From: Capra hircus
Lineage: Eukaryota; Chordata; Mammalia; Artiodactyla; Bovidae
Assembly: GCF_001704415.2 (NCBI RefSeq)
Contig: NC_030819.1
Coordinates: 37,008,575-37,072,574, forward strand
Direction of reading: 5' to 3'
Length of the DNA: 64,000 bases
Both the position numbers and the translations under genes were made by a program. The notes under the pieces are model-generated. The model did no database searches. It was not told the origin of the DNA and was given only the letters and a program-made list of their open reading frames with translations. Positions 21,620-33,555 of this stretch are shown piece after piece. The stretch's first letter is position 1. Each line of letters begins with the position of its first letter.

Positions 21620-22819
21620 TTCATTCTTTTTTTTGTTTTGTTTTACTTATTTATTTTACTTAACAATATTGTAGTGGTTTTGCCATACATTGACTTGAAT
21701 CCTCCACGGGTGTACATGTGTCCCCTATCCTGAACCCCCCTCACACTTCTCTCCCCATCCCATCCCTCTGGGTCATCCCAGTGCACCAGCCCTGAGCACC
21801 CTGTATCATGCATCGAACCTGGACTGGCAATTCATTTCACATGTGATAATTTAAATGTTTCAATGCCATTTTCCCATATCATCCCACCCTCGCCCTCTCC
21901 CACAGAGTCCCAAGACTTCTATACATCTGTGTCTCTTTTGCTGTCTCGCATCCAGGGTTATGATTACCATCTTTCTAAATTCCATATATATGTGTTAGTA
22001 TACTGTATCGGTCCATTCTAAAGGAGATCAGCCCTGGGTGTTCGTTGGAAGGAATGATGCTAAAGCTGAAACTCCAGTACTTGGCCACCTCATGAGAAGA
22101 GTTGACTCATTGGAAAAGACTCTGATGCTGGAAGGGATTGGGGGCAGGAGGAGAAAGGGACGACAGAGGATGAGATGGCTAGATGGCATCACTGACTCGA
22201 TGGACGTGAGTCTGAGTGAACTCCAGGAGTTGGTGATGGACAGGGAGGCCTGGCATACTGCGATTCATTGGGTCAAAAAGAGTCGGACACGACTGAGCAA
22301 CTGAACTGAACTGAACTGAACTGATACTGTATTGGTGTTTTTCTTTCTGGCTTACTTCACTCTGTATAATAGGCTCCAGTTTCATCCACCTCATTAGAAT
22401 TGATTCAAATGTATTCTTTTTAATGGCTGAGTAATACTCCATTGTGTATATGTACCACAGCTTTCTTATCTATTCGTCTGCAGATGGACATCTAGGTTGC
22501 TTCCATGTCCTGGCTATTATAAACAGTGCTGCAATGAACGTTGGGATACACGTGTCTCTTTCAGTTGTGGTTTCCTTGGTGTGTATGCCCAGAAGTGGGA
22601 TTGCTGGGTCATATGGCAGTTCTATTTCCAGTTTTTTAAGGAATCTCCACACTGTTCTCCATAGTGGCTGTACTAGTTTACATTCCCACCAACAGTGTAA
22701 GAGGGTTCCCTTTTCTCCGCACCCTCTCTAGCATTTATTGCTTATAGACATTTGGATAGCAGCCATTCTGACTGGCGTGAAATGGTACCTCATTGCGGTT
22801 TTGATTTGCATTTCTCTGA
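21620..22819 (-). mobile_element. antisense L1-BT 3' end, split by BovB
   Basis: Antisense L1-BT 3' UTR (21627-22008) and end of ORF2 (22333-22819; minus-strand MEYYSAIKKN and ELPYDPAIPLLGIH blocks). A BovB occupies 22009-22323. Perfect 14-bp duplication TCAATTTCTTTTCT at 21606-21619 and 22820-22833 delimits the L1 insertion. Confidence 0.95.
22009..22323 (+). mobile_element. BovB inserted in L1-BT
   Basis: 315 bp of sense BovB 3' end with (CTGAA)n tail. Perfect 9-bp duplication ATACTGTAT at 22000-22008 and 22324-22332. It is younger than the surrounding L1-BT. Confidence 0.96.
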
Positions 22820-22864
22820 TCAATTTCTTTTCTCCATGAAAGAAAATACAATCCCTTGCCTTAA

Positions 22865-22990
22865 GTATATAACTCTGACCTCAATTTCTTCATCTATCAA
22901 ATGGGAATAACAACCAAGTCCCTAACTAACAGAGCTATTTTAAGGATCAAGTGATTAATGACTGAAAATGTAAAATTCCTTATTTTATAA
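22865..22990 (+). mobile_element. MIR SINE fragment
   Basis: CTCAATTTCTTCATCTATCAAATGGGAATAA followed by GAGCTATTTTAAGGATCAA matches the MIR core order (CTCATCTGTAAAATGGGG, then GTTGTxxxGAGGATTAAA). Confidence 0.65.
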
Positions 22991-23034
22991 TAGCAAAGTA
23001 TTAGACACAGAACTGTTTCATAAGTACTATTGAT

Positions 23035-23260
23035 GCTAGCATGCTAAATCACTTCAGTAGTGTCAAACTCTTTGCAACCCTATGGACTGTAGCCCACCAG
23101 GCTTCTCTGTCCATGGGATTTTCCAGGCAAGAATAATGGAGTGAGTTGCCATGCCCTCCTCCAGGGGATCTTCCAGACCTAGGGATCGAACACACAACTC
23201 TTATGTCTCCTGCATTGGCAGCCAGGTTCTTTACCACTATCCCCATTGGGGAAGCCCAAA
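23035..23260 (-). mobile_element. Bov-tA SINE
   Basis: Antisense Bov-tA between perfect 10-bp copies of TACTATTGAT (23025-23034 and 23261-23270). Confidence 0.96.
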
Positions 23261-23270
23261 TACTATTGAT

Positions 23271-24987
23271 ATGCATAGCTAATTGTTGCATTTCCAAAGA
23301 GTTTCTCTGATGGGGTGTCACTGGTGTTTTTATTTGTAAGCATACACCTATCAGTAAGTGTCAACCTATATATATATTTATATTTATATATATCTAATCA
23401 AATAAAAAGTCTAGGAATATATGGAAAAAGAAAAGAAAAAAAAAATACCAAGTTTGATTAATAAAATAGAGCAATGAATTTAAGGTAGAAATAAATTACC
23501 CACTCCAGTTTTACGCATTTTATTTCTAAAGTTTATGCAAGTTGCCTTATATATGGTCTTAGTTTTCAATTTTGACAACTTTATTAGCAATACTGAAAGA
23601 TTTTAAACTGTCATTACATTTAATCTTCTTCCTAAAGCTCCTTGTTTCTTTGGCAGTAAAGACATAAATTGTCATTGCCTATTCCTATTCAGCTTTGAAG
23701 TATAATTTCTTTTTGTTCAGCTAACCTAAATCAGCCATGTAATGTCGCCCCTTTGGGTAATAATTATACCTGAAATATGCACCTGAGTAGAAGAAAGGAA
23801 AACATCTCAATTCCAGCTTCTTTTCATTTTGTTTTATGATTACTGATTTATGTGTTTCTTGGGTCTCCTATTATTCAACAGAAATAAACCTCTCCACCTC
23901 CCAGGATATTTGCAAATATATATCAATGAATTATGTAGTCCCCTCTCCCTGCCACCACCACCCCTACATGCAAACACAGACACATAATTTTAATTTTTTG
24001 TAAATTAGCATAAAGCACATGTTGCATGTCATTATTTGACACTAAATCATTTTAACAACTTTATTTTAAATCAACTTAAAAATAGCAAAATGAAATTTTA
24101 GTAAACTGCACTTCGTGGTGCCAAAAAAACTTATGTCCTCAAACTATTTCTACATTGTAATAATAAATTTTTCCCATCATCATCAACAACCTATAAAATT
24201 AATGTTGATAAAGGCATTATATGCTTCTTGGGAAAAAACGTTCCCTATTGAGTCACAAAAAAGAAACTCTAGGTCACTTTCAAGGTTGTTCTCATTTTAT
24301 AGTGAGGATATTAAAGGTATGAGTCTTCTGCAAAAATGCTAAAGCAAGATTTTGCTTTTGTTTATAATTGGTTTTGACACTAAAAAGACAAGCAATGTGA
24401 AGATTGGTCAGGGCAGTGTATTTGGTGTTTAAAGTATCCTCTGGTGACAGCAGCAACAGCACTGGACAGGGTGTCCTTTTCTATCAGGCTCATTGTCATT
24501 GAGTCACCCTCCCCTAACTTCTCTCTCTCTCTCTCCCCCTACCTTCTCTCTCTCTTTCTCATTAATCAACTTGCATGACCAAATAAATAGTCACCACAAG
24601 GAACACCCTTTTATAATATCATCCCCATTCCCTCGGGTTGCCAGATTGTGAATTGTGCATACTCCCCCATTATTTGCCTTGACTGAAAGAGACCTTCATA
24701 AGTCTTCCTTCAGAGAATGAGAGGTTGAGTTCCTTTTCCAGATTATAGCCATTAGTGAGAGTCATGGTCTCTGTGAAGAGATAATGAGAGAGTCAATTCC
24801 TAGGCAAGCTGATAAGGAGTCTGGGTACCCAAGGAAGAGATAGGGGTCTGGAATTCTCAAGGAGATGCAAAGGACAAACAATTTTTTTTAATTTTTTTCT
24901 TTACATTCCTTTGTCTTAGTCACATAAAATGTTTTTTTCTTTAAGTCTGAAACTGATGATTACACAACAAACTCAGTTTAAACACTG
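23271..24987. other. unique AT-rich DNA with simple repeats
   Basis: Holds a short (TA)n-rich tract (about 23367-23396) and a CT-rich tract (about 24515-24560). No exon-like frame: the longest open frames have no recognised domain. Confidence 0.55.
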
Positions 24988-25386
24988 TTCAGTTCAGTCA
25001 CTCAGTAGTGTCTGACTCTTTGTGACCCCATGGACTGCAGCACCTCAGGCCTCCCTGCCCATCACCAACTCCCAGAGTTTACTCAAACTCATGTCCATTG
25101 AGTCGGTGATACCATCCAACAATCCTCTGTTGCCCCCTTCTCCTGCCTTTAATCTTTCCCAGTATCAGGGTCTTTTCTAGTGAGTCAGTTCTTCACAATC
25201 AGGTGGCCAAAGTATTGGAGTTTCAGCTTCAGCATCAGTCCTTCCAATGACTATTCAGGACTGATCTCCTTTAGGATGGACTGGTTGGATGTCCTTGCAG
25301 TCCAAGGGACACTCAAGAGTTCGCCAATACCACAGTTCAAAAGCATCAATTCTTCAGCACTCAACTTTCTTTATAGTTCAACTCTC

Positions 25387-27114
25387 TCATCCGTACGTGA
25401 CTCCTGGAAAAACCATAGCCTTGACTAGACAGACCTTTCTTGGCAAAACTATATCTCTGCTTATTAATATGCTGTCTAGGTTGGTCATAACTTTTCTTCC
25501 AAGGAGTAAGTGTCTTTTAATTTCATGGCTGAAGTCACCATCTGCAGTGATTTTGGAGCCCCAAAAAATAAAGTCTGCCACTGTTTCCCCATCTATTTGC
25601 CATGAAGTCATGGGACCAGATGCCATGATCTTCTTAGTTTTCTGAATGCTGAACTTTAAGCCAACTTTTTCACTCTCCTCTTTCACTTTCATCAAGAGGC
25701 TTTTTAGTTCTTCAATTTCTGCCATAAATGTGGTATCATCTGCATATCTGAGGTTATTGATATTTCTGCCCCCAATCTTGATTCCAGCTTGTGTTTCATC
25801 CAGCCCAACGTTTCTCATGATATACTCTGCATATAAGTTAAATAAGCAGGGTGACAATATGCAGCCTTGACATACTCCTTTCATCATTTGGGACCAGTCT
25901 GTTGTTCCATGTACACTTCTAACTGTTACTTCTTGACCTGTACACAGATTTCTCAAGAGGCAGTTCAGATGGCCTGGTATTCTCATCTCTTAAAGAATTT
26001 TCCATAGTTTGTGGTGATCCACACAGTCAAAGGCTTTGGCATAGTCAATAAAGCAGAAATAGATGTTTTATCTGGAACTGACTTGCTATTTAAATGATCC
26101 GTCGGATGTTGGTAATTTGATCTCTGGTTCCTCTGCCTTTTCTAAAACCAGCTTGAACATCTGGGAGTTCACAGTTCATGTATTGTTGAAGCCTGGCTTG
26201 GAGAATTTTGAGCATTACTTTACTAGCGTGTGAGATCAGTGCAATTTGCAGTAGTTTGAGCATTCTTTGGCATTGCCTTTCTTTGGGATTGGAATGAAAA
26301 CTGACCTTTTCCAGTCCTGTGGCCACTGTTGAGTTGTCCAAATTTGCTGGCATATTGAGTGCAGCACTTTCACAGCATCATCTTTTAGGATTTGAAATAG
26401 CTCAACTGGAATTCCATCACCTCCACTAGCTTTGTTTGTAGTGATGCTTCCTAAGACCCACTTGACTTTGCATTTCAAAATGTCTGGCTCTAGGTGAATG
26501 ATCACACCATCATGATTATCTGGAAGATTAATTGTGATTATCTAGGTGAGTGATCACACCATCATGATTATCATGAAGATCTTTTTAGTATAGTTCTTCT
26601 GTGTATTCTTGCCACCTCTTCTTAATATCTTTTGCTTCTGTTAGGTCCAGACCATTTCTGTCCTTTATCGAGCCCATCTTTGCATGAAATGTTCCCTTGG
26701 TATCTCTAATTTTCTTGAAGAGATCTCTAGTCTTTCCCATTCTGTTGTTTTCCTCTATTTCTTTGCGCTGATCACTGAGGCTTTCTTATCTGCTCTCCTT
26801 GCTATTCTTTGGAACTCTGCATTCAAATGGGCGTATCTTTTCTTTTCTCCTTTGCTTTTCACTTCTCTTCTTTTCACAGCTATTTCTAAGGTCTCCTCAG
26901 ACAGCCATTTTGCCTTTTTGCCTTTCTTTTTCTTGGGGATGATCTTGCTCCTTGTCTCCTGTACAATGTCACAAACCTCTATCCATAGTTCATCAGGCAC
27001 TCTGTCTATCAGATCTAATCTCTTAAATCTATATCTCACTTTCTGTGTAATCCCATAAGGGATTTGATTTAGGTCATATCTGAATGGTTTAGTGATTTTC
27101 CCTACTTTCTTCAA
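25387..27114 (-). pseudogene. BovB reverse transcriptase ORF remnant with intact YADD
   Basis: Minus-strand pieces run in order: linker (27114-26755), VFIPIPKK region (26505-26236), GFRKGRGTRDQ region (26353-26090) and palm/thumb (25986-25387, 199 aa). The last has GVCQGCILSPCLFNLYAEY and NLRYADDTTFMAE; the YADD codons are at 25735-25746. Frame breaks lie near 26700, 26250 and 26000, and a 51-bp duplication sits at about 26488-26562. The endonuclease is absent (truncation). Non-functional, but the catalytic motif, unlike that of the 4930-7832 copy, is unaltered. Confidence 0.9.
26488..26575 (-). repeat. 51-bp tandem duplication inside BovB
   Basis: TCTAGGTGAxTGATCACACCATCATGATTATC-type text occurs twice with a period of about 51 bp (starts near 26490 and 26541). 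Other BovB copies here have it once, so it arose in this copy or its source. Confidence 0.8.
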
Positions 27115-27155
27115 TTTAAGGCTGAATTGAAGTGTGAATTCTGCATTTTAAACTC

Positions 27156-27586
27156 TGTACTAAGGATTATACAACAACAATGTATCCAACTTAAGGACAG
27201 TTTCTCCTTCCTGAAAACCTTCTGACTAATTCTGATATTTTAGAATGGGAGTGGCTCTGGTAAAATCTTTCTGTTGTTAAATTTTAATCCTGTTATCTTA
27301 AAATGTAAACTGTGGGGGTGGGTCTAGTAAGATCTTTACAACCTTGAGACATTCTTTTGATTTACTGTAATAACCAATTTGAAAAATATTTAACTCCCTT
27401 GCTAAGACTCGTGAGGGGGACACTCTCCATCCCCCTTCTGATGTCTGTGTCAGAAGCTTTCTCTGTCCCTTTTTCACTTCAATAAAACTGTTACAAACAA
27501 AAGCTCTTGAGTGATCAAGCCCAGTCCCTGGTCCCTGGTCCTGATGCTAAATCTTCTTCAGAGACCATGAATTCGACATCATTCAC
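27156..27586 (+). mobile_element. solo LTR, ERVK-like
   Basis: About 430 bp with an AATAAAACTGTTAC polyadenylation region near 27480 followed by CTCTTGAGTGATCAAGCC and CAGAGACCATGAATTCGACATC, the U5 arrangement of ruminant betaretrovirus-like LTRs. Boundaries TGTAC...ATTCA are inferred. No internal retroviral sequence follows and no 6-bp duplication was confirmed. Confidence 0.55.
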
Positions 27587-29559
27587 CATAAGCTATCAAT
27601 AGGACCAAACTTATCTTTGTACAATCTCTGTACACTTGAAAAAAAAAAAACTTTGAAGCCAACTCAGTACTTCTGGAACAGATCAGTGTTCATATTTACT
27701 AAAATAATACATGCCCATGGTAAAACCTTAAGCGTAATACAAAACATTCAAAATAGTCATAATCTTAAGCATATTACAAAACATGCCCCCAAAATGGTCA
27801 TTATCTTACTTCCTAAAGGCAAACAATTTTGAAAATTCTCTTGATAAACAGTGAGTGCAAACATTTAGAATATAAAATCCCTACTATATATTTTTAAAAT
27901 AGTTATTCTCACCTTCAGGTAAACATTCTATCTACTTGCCAAAACCTTATCTTATTTAATTCAGTGTTAATTCATTCCCACCAGAGTTTGAGAAGTCAAT
28001 GAGGTATTTTCACAGAAACAATAGAATTTTTTCAGTCAGTTAGGTTTTCCCGCTATCCTTATCTCTAGAATTGTATCCAGTTTTTTAATTTAGTTCACAA
28101 TACCACGCAGCGGTAGGGGAGTAGATGCGGATCCTCCTCCATGTCATCTGCTCACACATTTGTTTGTTCACATTTACTCTTGTAGGTCTTTAATGAGATC
28201 TCCTACATACCGTCTAGTCTTCCTTCCCAAGGTAAAGCCTTCTATATCTTCTTTCCACAACAAACCCTTTTGATTCTCAGTTCTCAGCTACATCCAGACC
28301 CTGTTTGAGGGATACAGAAGCAAGTATTAGTAACTGACTATCCTCCTCAAACTCTGTGGAGCTGCCTGAAACCCATCAGCCTGGTGACTTCTGCAGCCAT
28401 TGCTACTCCATAGCTTAGGGATTATGCAGGACACAGGGCATGCCAACATACAAGGCATGCCGACATACAAGGTTTGCCCGCTCTCCAGTCACCCTCTGAA
28501 ATACAAGTCACAGGCACTTTCTGTATTCCACACCACCACCCTGCCCCAAGCACAGTAAGAGGTGATAGAGCACTCTACCCACTAGCAGTTCAGTTCTAGC
28601 TTATCTTAGGGAAGTCACAGTTCTCAATACAAGCTCCTAAAGCAGAGTGGTGGCATCCTCTTCAGTTCTCCTCCCTCCCCCAGTTTCGACAATATTTAAC
28701 TAAGGTCCAAGGATAGGCTTCTGTTCTGGCTTAGCCTTTTAGCAATACAATATGCTGACCCTTACAGGTCAAAAGCTCTAGCTTTCAAGACTATGTCTCT
28801 ACTATGAGTCTCAAGAGTGTATTTTCGAACTCAGAAGCCAAGGTATTGACATTTTGTTCACTATATTCAATGTAATTTATCCCCTGAGATATTGCGTGTT
28901 AATGAATTAATAGGGGAAAGGTCACTGGGAAAAAAGGGAAATATATCATATCACATAGAGAAGAATTTCAGTTAACATAATAGGATTCTATGCATCTCTC
29001 TAGCCAACTGCATATTCATATATTTATCTTTCTAGAGAACTAATTTTTCTTCTCTAGAGAATTCAGACATGTCCATTGCTGATTTCTCAGTTTTACCATT
29101 TTCCCACTTTGTCTGAAGCTGTGCCTTAGCAAATACACCATGCATTTCTTCTGCCTTCACTATCATTCCATTTTATTTATGATTGAGTTTGTTATACCCC
29201 AAATCATAGGGTTCCAGAGGAAAACAGGCATTGTTTCATAGGTAATACATTACTATTTTCTGACAAGCTAGAATATCAGAATAGACTCTTCTTTTCCTTT
29301 TTGTCTACTCTTTTCCTTTTTCCTTTTTTTTTTGGGGGGGGTGGTATTTTGGGGATGGGGAGTGGGTGAAGTGCCTTTAACTCACACTGAGAAAACTACC
29401 CAAAAAGTTGAAATGTAATATCTGAAGTAGACTTATAAAAACCTCTTAGGCATTTCAATAAAATCGCAATAAAAATTCTTCAATGTTCTTCATAACTATG
29501 TTTTTCATTCTAACTGCTAACCCTGTAATTAGTCTAAGTCTCCATGACTGTCATGTAAA
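27587..29559. other. about 2 kb unique DNA
   Basis: No gene or mobile element recognised. Contains a 17-bp tandem duplicate (28438-28471) and T11G8 homopolymers (29323-29342). Possible short ancient repeats could be missed by eye. Confidence 0.5.
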
Positions 29560-29650
29560 CCAAGAGTTTGAAAACTTTTTTCTGTTAATGACCAGACAGT
29601 AAATATTTTGGTCTTTGCATAGGTCTCTGTCACAACTGCTCAACTCTTCT

Positions 29651-29924
29651 GCTGCTGCTGCTAAGTCGCTTCAGTCGTGTCCGACTCTGCGCAACCCCAA
29701 AGATGGCAGCCCACCAGGTTTCCCTGTCCCTGGGATTCTCCAGGCAAGAACACTGGAGTGGGCTGCCATTTCCTTCTCCAATGCAAGAAAGTGAAAAGGG
29801 AAAGTGAAGTCACTCAGTCATGTCCAACTCTTAGAGACCCCATGAACTGCAGCCTACCAGGCTCCTCCATCCATGGGATTTGCCAGGCAAGAGTACTGGA
29901 GTGGGCTACCATTGCCTTCTCCGA
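29651..29924 (-). mobile_element. Bov-A2 dimeric SINE
   Basis: Two Bov-A monomers joined by the AAGTGAAAAGGGAAAGTGAAG linker, starting at (CTG)n and ending CCTTCTCCGA. Duplication CTCAACTCTTCT (29639-29650) and CTCAGCTCTTCT (29925-29936), 11/12 identical. Confidence 0.95.
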
Positions 29925-29984
29925 CTCAGCTCTTCTGGAGCAGAGCAAAAGCTACCATAGAAAATACACACGTGAATGAGTATG

Positions 29985-30205
29985 AAAGAAAGTGAAAATG
30001 AAGTCACTCAGTCACGTCCAACTCTTTGCAACCCTGTGGACTGTAGCCTGCCAGGCTCCTCCTCTGTCCATGGGATTTTCCAGGCGAAGATAAAGGAGTG
30101 GGTTGCCGTTTTCTTCTCCAGGGGATCTTCCCGACTCAGGAATCAAACTCAGGTCTCCCACATTGCAGGTAGACTCTTTACCCTCTGAGCCACCAAGGAA
30201 TCCCA
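29985..30205 (-). mobile_element. Bov-tA SINE
   Basis: Antisense Bov-tA within the hAT remnant. Flanks AATGAGTATG (29975-29984) and AATGAAGATG (30206-30215), 8/10 identical, form a degraded duplication. Confidence 0.92.
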
Positions 30206-30235
30206 AATGAAGATGGCTACTTTCTATTAAACATT

Positions 30236-30262
30236 ATTTACACACACACACAGAGAGAGCAG
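30236..30262. repeat. (CA)n(GA)n microsatellite
   Basis: TTACACACACACACAGAGAGAG tract. Confidence 0.8.
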
Positions 30263-30265
30263 ATG

Positions 30266-32460
30266 TCAGACCCCTATTTAGACTGTCTAGATGCTATCTA
30301 AAAGCGTCCTCCTTTTTTAATCCATTCTGCATTTTCTGTCCTATGAGTCTGTGGAGGGTACAACTTCCCCTGATGAGATGATATGACTTATGTATGGATC
30401 TATTAATATTTCTCATACTGTTATTTAAGATCCTCTACAAGATGACTGTTGGTAATGGAAAGAAAATTGGAACCAAGTAGAAGAAAGTGTTGGGAAAACT
30501 GATCTGCCCATAGGTTCTAGTTTGGTAAGGACAGTTCAAGGAGACTTTTTGAAAGATATAGAAACTTCAGACATAAACCAGGTCACTATGCCTGCTCCCC
30601 TCTCTTGGAACGTTGGACACCAGAGGGGAGGATCCAGATGGTCATCAAACACTCAGTGGCCAAGATGTATCATTTTCAGTTTTTTCTCTATATGAAAGGC
30701 CCTCAGCCAGGAATCCATAGAGACAGGGATGAGCTATAGCACAGTTCTTGAGCCAGGCACTCGGCAAGTTTATCATCAATTCACAGTCAAGCCAATCTTT
30801 GTCTCTAGGCCTCTGGATACCATCCAAATGGCTAGAGTTCATGGCAAAGCCAGGGGCTAGATACATAATAAGCCAAAGAATTACATTGACCAAAGAGTTG
30901 GGAGCAAAGATAAACATGATACTAACTTAGAGCAAACACTGTAAAAACCTATTCAGAGGGATAAAATTTGTTCTGGTACCATAAAGGGAAAGCTACCTGG
31001 TTCTGGATGGGGTCTCCCTAGGAACTGCCTCAATTAGTTAAGTCACTTAAGGGATCTGCCTTCTGCAATGAATGTACAACCTCCCCTTCTTGATGGTGGT
31101 CAGAAAAATAGGTGATAAGAGACTGAAAGATTATAATCAAATGCATCTAAGACTATAGAAGTCACATAAATACTGACTTGCAAATACTCAATGAGAAATC
31201 TAACTGACACACAGCAGATTTCTGGCCTCAGCAAGTGTTCAGCCGCAGTCTGGTTTTCAGAGAAATCAAATAATATTCAAAGACCACTTTATTAAGTCAT
31301 CTTGAAAAATCATTGTCATAGATAACAAAGATATTTATCATCTGTATGAGCAATTAATGTTTGCCTGCAGAAAAAACTAATTAAAAAAGCAAATCATAAT
31401 TAGATAGTAACTAAGTAAGCAGGGGTGATATGATATATAAATTGCTTAATGCCATTAGGCTACGATAACATAAAACACATCTACTTTATTATAAAATTTT
31501 CTTGTTGTGAATGGATACAGAACCTGCTGCATCCATAACCTTCAGTTTCTTGCTTCTCTCTTCATAAGAGGGATATCTTTCTTGGGAAGGAAGTTTTTGA
31601 GTCTCAAAGTGGGTATTTAGAAGGCAACCATTCCCTTAACTATTCTTGCATTAATACTGCCAAGATTTACCTTCTGTAACTCTTCATATTCTCTATTTCT
31701 ATGACTGGCAAAGCTTGATTTTATAAGAGATAGTCTTTATTTAAATAAATCTATTTTGATAACCACATCACAATCAGATCCTGTTAGCATGAAACCTGTC
31801 TTTGTTTTTCCCATAACTTAACTTATCTGTGCTTTGGTGTTACTACCTAACATTTTAACTCTCAAGGGATAGTCTTTTATTTAATTTGCAAGAGAGTAAA
31901 AGTCTTCACAGGCTGTCAAAGGGAATACCTTGAACTGGAAACTACAGAGGCACATAAAGCATAAACAAAACACATTGGATTCCTATCTGGTTGGCAGACA
32001 TGGACACGTGCGGGCCCAGCTGTTGGAGTTTAGATCAATGGATCTTGTTAGAGTAATTTAATTCCAAGACTCACTAAGCCAAGATCTACTTCCTGCCTCA
32101 ATTAGCATTGGCTTAGGAACAGATGTGGAACTAAACCTGGAGGGGTTTTTGGTGGGGGGAGGGTACATGAGGGCATGGGGTTTATATATCAGAAGATTTA
32201 GATGCTGGGCAGCTGGTGAAATTAGAGACAGTGTGACACAGAAGGCCAGTCATTAAGCAAAGTAGGAGCTTGCAGTGGGGAAATGAGTAAATATTGGCCT
32301 GGGTGAAAGCAAGGGGAAACAAAGTGATATTCGAGGGATCTGAGAGCCAGGAATCTGTCCTGAACACAATTTGGAATATTAGCTACACAGGATAGAAAAC
32401 AGAGAAAAGAGAGTGAGAAAATGTAGCAGTAAGTACCAATGAAGAGACTAGTATTCTGAA
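30266..32460. other. about 2.2 kb unique AT-rich DNA
   Basis: No recognised gene or element. Minus-strand frame 30645-30917 (90 aa) and its antisense frame 30748-30930 overlap; neither shows a recognisable domain, and no splice or start context supports coding. Confidence 0.5.
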
Positions 32461-32464
32461 GTCC

Positions 32465-32600
32465 TCAGTGATCGGTTGCTTAACTACAAACAAGCCTCTG
32501 ATGCTCATCAGCTTATTTTAAAAATGGAGATGATAAAACTAACTCATTGGGTTATTGAAAGATAGTCCATGTAAAGTGCTTATTATAATATAATTTGTAG
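32465..32600 (+). mobile_element. MIR SINE fragment
   Basis: AAAAATGGAGATGATAAAACTAACTCATTGGGTTATTGAAAG...CATGTAAAGTGCTT follows the MIR 3' half (AAAATGGGGATAATAATA, CATAGGGTTGTTGTGAGG, CATGTAAAGCGCTT). Confidence 0.75.
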
Positions 32601-32616
32601 CTTATTATTGCTATTA

Positions 32617-33291
32617 AAAAGTCAACATTCAGAAAACAAAGGTCATGGCATCTGGTCCCATCACTTCATGGCAAATAGATGGGGAAACAATAGAAACAGT
32701 GACAGACTTTATTTTCTTGGGTGGGCTCAAAAATCACTGCAGACAGTGACTGCAGCCATGAAATTAGAAGACACTTGCTCCTTGGAAGGAAAGCTATGAC
32801 AAACCGAGACAGCATATTACAAAGCAGCAACATCACTTTGCCAACAAAGGTCTGTATTGTTAAAGCTATGGTTTTTCCAGTAGTCATGTAGAGATGTGAG
32901 ACTTGGACCATAAAGAAGACTGAGTGTAAAAGAATTGATGCTTTCGAACTGTGGTGCTAGAGTCCCTTGGATAGGAAGATCATACCAGGCAGTCTTAAAG
33001 GAAATCAACCTTGAATATTCATTAGAAGGACTGATACTGAAGCTAGAGCTCCAATACTCTGGACACCTGATGCAAAAAGCCAACCCATTGGAAAAGACCC
33101 TGATGCTGGGAAAGACTGAGGGCAGGAGGAGAAGGGGGTGATAGAGAATGAGATGGTTGGATGGCATCACCAACTCTATGGATCTGAGTTTGAGCAAACT
33201 CCAGGAGATAGTGAAGGACAGAGAAGCCTGGCATGCTGTAGTCCATGGGGTTGCAAAGAGTCATACATAGCAAATGAACAACAACAAAAAA
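32617..33291 (+). mobile_element. old BovB 3' end
   Basis: Sense BovB from the TTCAGAAAACxAAGGTCATGG segment to a diverged 3' end with a (CAACAA)n-type tail rather than (CTGAA)n, suggesting an older subfamily. Frames broken. Confidence 0.92.
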
Positions 33292-33404
33292 TTATTATTA
33301 TTATATCTGATACATGGAATACTGATAAAAACTACTTCCCTCATCTCTAATATAGAAGATCCTTAACCTGAAATCTATGGCCCAAGGGAGAATCATAATT
33401 GGGT

Positions 33405-33555
33405 ATTTGGAAACAAGTGAATCAGTTCAAATTGTTTACAGAAATTTGCGCGTATGCGTGCACTTTTCTGAGAAGAGGGTTTATATATTTTATCTGATTT
33501 TATCTCAAGAATTCCCATGACCAGAACCAAGGTTGAGAAGCACTGACCTGGTACA
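33405..33555 (+). mobile_element. hAT-Charlie-like MITE end
   Basis: AAATTTGCGCGTATGCGTGCACTTTTCTGAGAAGAGGG followed by CCAGAACCAAGGTTGAGAAGCACTGA resembles MER5-group ends (GTGCATTTTTCTGGxGAGAGGG; GGTTAAGAACCACTG). Family call tentative. Confidence 0.45.

Larger units (their letters stand above)
24988..27135 (-). mobile_element. 2.1 kb antisense BovB, 5'-truncated
   Basis: From (TTCAG)n at 24988 to the start of the linker after the endonuclease (KKVGKITKPFRYDLNQIPY on the minus strand near 27114). A candidate imperfect duplication is TTTAAACACTG just left of the tail and TTTAAACTCTG at 27148-27158, but this overlaps a putative LTR edge and is weak. Confidence 0.95.
29560..30246 (-). mobile_element. 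hAT-Charlie-type MITE remnant, split by two SINEs
   Basis: Three pieces (29560-29650, 29925-29984, 30206-30246) read consecutively as the well-known mammalian element whose text runs CCAGATAGTAAATATTTTAG, GTCTCTGTCGCAACTACTCA, GCAGCCATAGACAATAC, AACTTTATTTACA; window copies are CCAGACAGTAAATATTTTGG, GTCTCTGTCACAACTGCTCA, AGCTACCATAGAAAATAC, CATTATTTACAC. Strand is relative to the usual published orientation. Exact family uncertain. Confidence 0.65.

Noticed and set aside
25387..25986. 199-aa minus frame as a polymerase-like host gene or defence reverse transcriptase
   Set aside because: It is BovB palm and thumb sequence in a truncated copy.
30645..30930. Overlapping opposite-strand frames as a coding exon
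   Set aside because: No recognisable domain, splice context or repeat origin; short frames of this size occur by chance.
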